The notes below the pieces were generated by a model, which did no database searches, was not told the origin of the DNA, and saw only the letters and a program-made list of their open reading frames with translations. Both the position numbers and the translations under genes were made by a program. A DNA stretch of 64,000 nt from NCBI GenBank assembly GCA_030737835.1, contig JAUJYN010000047.1, positions 218,332 through 282,331 of the forward strand, in the 5' to 3' direction. Of the stretch, positions 59,466-64,000 are shown one piece after another (position 1 is the first letter of the stretch; the number at the start of each line of letters is the position of its first letter). Origin of the DNA: Acorus gramineus (lineage: Eukaryota > Streptophyta > Magnoliopsida > Acorales > Acoraceae).

Positions 59466-62400
59466 AGGGGTGGCCAAACGGCCCGCGAGCCCGAACCCGG
59501 CCCGGCCCGGGCCCGGACCTTCCATATGGCCGGCTTGGGCCTTGGCAAAAACCCCAAAGCCCGGCCCGGAGCCCGGCCCAAGGCCCGGCCCGGGAAAGCC
59601 CGCCCGTAGGCCCGGGCCCGGCCCGGTCATGGACCCTAAGGGTTTTTTTAAAACCCTCCCCAACGGCTATTTTTTTAAACCCTCTCCAACGGCTATTTTT
59701 TGAAACTCCCCAACGGCTATTTTTTGAAATTTGGTGGATTCCATTGTAATTTGAATTTTAAAATAAACAAAAACACTATAAATATCCCCATAACCTTTCA
59801 AGTTTCAATCACTTATCTCTCATACTCTCAAACTCTCTGAAGTTGCTCTACGAAGTTCAAGCGGAAGTTTTTGTGTTCTTTGCTAAATCATTTGATTGAT
59901 CTCTCTAAAACTCTTTTCTTCTTTCATATATTATTTATATCAATATTTTTTAACATTACAATGGCTGATAGTTCTGCAGATAATGTTTTTAGAGCTGATG
60001 CTGAAAATCCATCAGTTGGTTCCCCTGCTGTAGATGAAGTTGGCACCTCCAAACCAAAACGAAAACCTTCAGCAGCTTGGGACACTTTTGACAAGATAAG
60101 TGTTCAAGATCCTACAAAACCTGCGGGATATTTCAAAACAGTTGCTAAATGTCGTTTCTGTGGTAAGGAATTAACTGCTAATTCTTCTAGTGGCACTAGC
60201 CACTTAATTAGACATGCTGCTGAATGTACCCGTAAAATTGTTGGATCGAAATTTCAATCACAATTAAGTAGAACTTCGACTGGGCAATTGTCAAATTTTA
60301 GTTTTAATCAAGTTGTTGCTAGAAGAGAAACTGTGAAATATATAATCAAGACTGAACAACCATTTTCAAGGGTTGAGCATCCTGATTTTGAAGAGTGGAT
60401 CCAAAAAGCTTTTGGTCCTCAATTTCAACCAATTTCTCGCAACACAGTTAAGAGAGATGTCGAAAAATTATATGCTGAAGAGAAGACAGATTTACTTGTA
60501 ACCCTTAGTAATATTCCTGGAAGAGTTTGTTTAACTTCTGATTTATGGACTTCTAACCAACCTTTATGTTATATTTCACTAACAGCTCATTTCATTGATG
60601 CAAATTGGATATTGCAGAAAAGAATTATTTGTTTTTCTGATCTTGATGCCCCCCATACAGGACAAGCGATGGCAACTAGTATCATCAACCAACTTCAAAA
60701 TTGGGGTATTTATGAGAAAATTTTTACAATTACTTTAGATAATGCTTCTTCTAATGATGTTTTAGCTAGATTTCTAGAAAGATGCTTGCCTTCATGTACA
60801 ACATCCAAATTATTACATGTTCGTTGTTGTTGTCATATACTCAATCTTATTGTGCAGGATGGTTTAGAAGCCGTTAAGCCATTTATTGAGCGTATAAAAC
60901 AATGTTTCATTTATATTTTTTCTTCTACAAGTAGATATCAAGAATTTCGTCAAGCATGTAAAACTGCAGGTCTTAGAAGTAGAAAAATACCGACGGATGT
61001 TAGACATCGGTGGAATTCTACTTATTTGATGATTGAAGCAGCTCTTCCTTATAAAAATGTTATTAGTACATATTTGTTACAGAAAAATTATGATGAGGAA
61101 ATTAGTCTTGAAGATTGGGCATGCTTAGAAATGATTAGAGATTTATTCAAAGTTTTTTATAATGCTACTGTTTGTTTTTCTGGAATTTATTATGCTACTT
61201 CCAACCAGGTACTACTCCATTTGTTCCATATTTGTGATGTTTTTAACCAACATAGAGATGAAGTTGCTTTTGAACCAATTTGTGAAGCAATGGAGGCAAA
61301 ATTTGAAAAGTATTGGGAAAAAATTCCCATCATTTTTGGATTAGCCACTATTATGGACCCTCGTTTTAAAATAAGTGGTCTAAATTTTAGTTGAATATAT
61401 TTATCAATGTTTTAATGGTCCTGATAGTGGCACGGATTATGAAAATATTGCTCAAATTAATTCTGTTTTACAAGCTATGTTTGAAGAATACAGGTTTCAA
61501 AGGGAGAATACTCAAAGACAAAGTGGTGAAGCCGATACATCCTCATCACAACAACCGAGGGAAAAATCAGTGTCAGGGTGGAAACAATTCAAGGTGCGAC
61601 TAAGCACTCTGAACCGGTCGCTAGGTGGCAGTGGTACATCTGAACTACAACGCTACCTTCAAGAACCAAATGTCGAAGAAGATGGCGAAGGGACTTTTGA
61701 TGTTTTGGCATGGTGGAAGGGGCAAGAAAATCGATTTCCTGTTCTTTCTGCTATGGCTCGAGACTTATTAACTGTTCCTGCTTCACAAGTTGCTTCAGAA
61801 TCAGCATTTAGCACTGGAAATCGAGTATTGGATGATTATAGAAGTCGTTTACATCCAGATGTAGTCGAGCAGTGCGTGTGCCTACGAGATTGGTACAAAG
61901 CACAACAAAGAACTCAGACTATCTTGGCTGAGGAGGCTCTTGGAGACCAATTTGATGATGTTGTAAATTTAAATTGAAATTTAGTTTAAATTTACTTGTT
62001 TTCTTGTCATTTCTTGAAGGATGGCTTTGGGTAGAGTTGTGCAAATGATAGATAAAATGAGTAGGTGCCAACCTAGTTGGGATGTACTTATTTTATTGTG
62101 ATGCAGTCATCACCCACAAGCTAATATTCAATCATTGTAATGTTCCATTAAAATATTTTTCTATGAGTTTATAGTAGCTATTCAATTAATGTTCAAATAT
62201 TTCTTGTTGTAAACTTATAATGTGCAATTATTGTTAAGTTATATCAATATTCAATTCAAATAGTTTTATTGTTCATAGTTCAATTCAAGTTATTCAACTT
62301 TTTTATTTACTTTATTGTATGTTTTAATTTAACTAAAAAAATGAAAAAAATAGGTGTGGGCACAAAGCCCGGCCCGAACCTTAAGCCCGGCCCGGCCCGG

Positions 62401-62555
62401 ACTTGGCCCGTTCGTGGCCGGGCCTATGGGCGGGCCCGGGCTTGATTTTGGACTTTAGGCCCGGCCCGGACCCAGGCCCGAAGCCTCTCAAGCCCGGTCA
62501 AGGCCCGCCCGAAAAAAGCCCGGCCCGGGCAAAGCCCGGCCCATGGCCACCCCTA
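59466..62555 (+). mobile_element. Inner hAT element (3.1 kb) with terminal inverted repeats
   Basis: The ends AGGGGTGGCCAAACGGCCCG (59466) and, inverted, TAGGGGTGGCCATGGGCCGG (62555) lead into GC-rich subterminal regions full of CGGCCCG. The flanking octamers CCCTTATT (59458-59465) and CTCTTATT (62556-62563) match at 7 of 8, the size expected of hAT. It contains one transposase gene (59961-61977). It is apparently the youngest layer of this nest apart, possibly, from the LTR at 63416. Confidence 0.88.
59961..61977 (+). pseudogene. hAT transposase (BED finger, RNase H-like core, dimerisation domain)
   Basis: From the ATG at 59961, a BED zinc finger has C64, C67, H81, H85 (CRFCGKEL...SHLIRHAAEC). 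The catalytic core follows, with the first Asp at 194 in LTSDLWTS, the second Asp at 260 in TLDNASSND, and the RHRWNSTYLM box. The frame stops at 61392-61394; the rest of the protein continues from about 61392 in another frame (YIYQCFNGPDSGTDY), including the C-terminal dimerisation domain (ELQRYLQEP, DVLAWWKGQENRFP, ASESAFSTGNRVLDDY with the expected catalytic Glu) and ends at 61975-61977. So it is complete except for one frame change. It would bind the GC-rich ends and cut out the element; it is close to intact and recent. Confidence 0.88.
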
Positions 62556-63415
62556 CTCTTATTACTCTTCTTCAAGGAAGGATGAATGATTCTACACATA
62601 TACATGACTGTGTGGAAGATATTAGAAGGCTGACTAATCAAGAGGACCCGGTACTATTTGTTAAAGTACCAAGAATTGCGGTTCAAGGTCCTGATGCATT
62701 AACCTGATATGCGCGTACATCTCAATCTTCTACATCTACACATTTTTTGCAGGATGATACTATTCATTCTATAATTCAGTTAACTATACCTAATTCTGGG
62801 TCATGTATTGGGGCAATCCAAGTGTTATGGAGTCCCATGGTTTTGGCAATTGTAATTTCTCATACTCTTGAAGCCCTTTAGAGCCTTTTACACCCAAAAG
62901 AAAAAATGGTGAAGCAGTGGAACCAAAATTTAAAATACATTGGGAAACAATTCCTATCATTTTTGGATTATCCAAAATTATGGACCCTCGTTTTAAAATG
63001 AGCGGTTTTGATTTTTTGATTGAGTGTATTTATCAATGTTTTAATGGTCCTCATAGTGGTTCTGACTATATGAAAATATTGGTCAAATTTAATCAGTTTT
63101 ACAAGCTATGTTTGAAGAATACAAGTTTGAAAGAGAGAACACTCAAGGTCAAGGTAGTGAAGCTGGTGCATTCACATCCTCATCATCACAACCGCATGAC
63201 AAAGCGTGGAAAGCAATCAAGGTGCGACTAAGCACTCTAAATCGATCGATGGCTAGTAGCGGTGCAACTGAACTGCAACGCTACCTTCAACAACCAAATA
63301 TTGAAGAAGACAATGAAGGTTTCAATATTTTGGCATAGTGGAAGGGACATGAAAATCAATATCCTATTCTTTATGCCTTGACTCAGGATTTACTGATTGT
63401 TCTAGCCTCATAATT

Positions 63416-64000
63416 TGTTATATATGTGTCACTTTTAGCCTGCTGGTAACCGTTGGAGCGTTCTGGCAGTTTTTCATTTTTTTCGGTTTTCGATCGGTAC
63501 CGCTAATTTTTGGACTGTTAGCTATCGTCCTGAGTTAGAGAACTCCAATTGGAAATCTAACTGCATATTTGGTGTCCTGGTGCCATTTTAGGCCTCTCAC
63601 AAAAATTTCATCGAATTCCGATAACGTTTCCAAAATTTCACAGTTCCGAGGCGTATCCGGGTATTTTAAGTGACTTGCTATATAAGTGAGATCTAAAAAA
63701 CTTGTTGTCACTATTCATCATCTTCCTCCTTGAGCTCCCTCTCTCCCCTTCTCCATTTTTCAAGCTTTTGAGCCCCTTAGAGCCCTCAAAGCTTAAAACC
63801 TAAAGCATAGGAAGTGTAGATCGGGTCCCGATCTACACCCCGGTGCTTTCAAATCCGGATTCCGGCGAGTTTGGCCCCTCCATCCCCCCTCTTTTCTTCC
63901 CTGATTTGGGCCATTTCGGAGGTGAGAGTAGATCCGGGCGTTGGAAGCCTTTTGGGAGATGTTTCGGTGCGCGGAGAGCAACCGAACATCTCTTCCTCCC
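63416..64000 (+). repeat. Long gypsy LTR, left part (copy E)
   Basis: It begins TGTTATATATGTGTCAC at 63416, after the candidate duplication TAATT (63411-63415), and follows copy B closely through the TATA box (CTATATAAG near 63680) and leader until the window ends. Whether it is solo or a full element cannot be told. It enters the dimerisation-domain part of the outer hAT. Confidence 0.88.

Larger units (their letters stand above)
59147..62908 (+). mobile_element. LINE RNase H fragment inside the outer hAT, itself split by a hAT
   Basis: The left part (59160-59465) encodes YDGSTYMHTHEAGIGFVLVH and PTRAEVEAIKEALVFARRCN of an RNase H domain. The right part (62564-62700) continues it (TLLQGRMNDSTHIHDCVED, PRIAVQGPDALT). 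A poly-A-like CCCAAAAGAAAAAATG ends it near 62907. The flanks GTGATGCAATGAAAC (59132-59146) and GTGAAGCAGTGGAAC (62909-62923) agree at 12 of 15 positions, a decayed target duplication. The insertion is 5'-truncated. The RNase H frame reads across the inner hAT if one 8-bp target copy is counted. Confidence 0.8.
57327..63415 (+). mobile_element. Outer hAT element, decayed, with LINE and LTR insertions
   Basis: The left terminus TAGGGTTGGCCATAT (57327) resembles that of the inner hAT. A transposase-like frame starts at 57821 (MTHSSTNN) with a degraded BED finger (one Cys replaced: CCSYGKEL) and RQLSDCSSNQV. The core is interrupted by several stops and frame changes, the first near 58258. The coding similarity continues up to 59146, is parted by a LINE (59147-62908), and resumes with HWETIPIIFGLSKIMDPRF and the dimerisation domain (STLNRSMASSGATELQRYL), ending where the long LTR enters at 63416. 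The right terminus is outside the window. It is a plain DNA transposon and clearly dead. Confidence 0.8.

Overview
This is plant nuclear DNA from a repeat-dense, gene-poor region of a flowering plant. The evidence is the set of plant-type Ty3/gypsy and Ty1/copia elements primed by initiator tRNA-Met, MULE/FAR1, hAT and L1-type LINE elements, GT-AG introns, and remains of two plant host genes plus a captured piece of a third. Nothing suggests an organelle, bacterium or free virus. I cannot name the species, and no intact single-copy host gene is visible.

The dominant component is one family of very long (2.9-3.5 kb) gypsy LTRs, Tekay/Del-like by the linked gag. Six copies are present: one attached to internal gag sequence (2245-5737, minus), four solo LTRs each with a perfect 5-bp target duplication (8602-11944 +, 13634-17008 +, 40778-43667 -, 52664-55718 -), and one cut by the window end (63416-64000 +). 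Together they cover about 16.7 kb. Every full copy carries a very GC-rich block of about 0.6-1.1 kb bounded by splice-like sites.

Left part (1-17.4 kb): the gypsy gag fragment and LTR; an AT-rich stretch with a tandemly doubled exon-like unit; a solo LTR; then a Myb/SANT-like host gene (13002-17404) whose second exon is split by another solo LTR. Middle part (17.4-31.1 kb): a nearly whole copia element; a 5.2-kb FAR1-type MULE sitting in TA repeats and carrying a GRF zinc-finger gene; an At4g10955-like lipase gene whose exon is split by a 951-bp MULE derivative with a 10-bp target duplication; and a small non-autonomous copia relative carrying a phenylcoumaran/isoflavone-reductase-like fragment. 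Next (31-46 kb): one CACTA-like end, a 5'-truncated LINE with a 14-bp target duplication, a 2.7-kb non-autonomous LTR element sharing its leader with the copia element, and a long minus-strand LINE holding both a MULE-type foldback element and a solo LTR. Last part (46-64 kb): a plus-strand LINE split by a broken copia element, a solo LTR, and a hAT-in-LINE-in-hAT nest that a further long LTR enters.

The window is best read as layers of insertions. Because many host sequences read straight across after one target copy is set aside, the order of events can be inferred in several places. I found no undescribed multi-gene system. The most unusual features are the splice-bounded GC block in the LTR leader, the gene fragment carried by a short copia relative, and the shared leader that ties autonomous and non-autonomous copia elements together.
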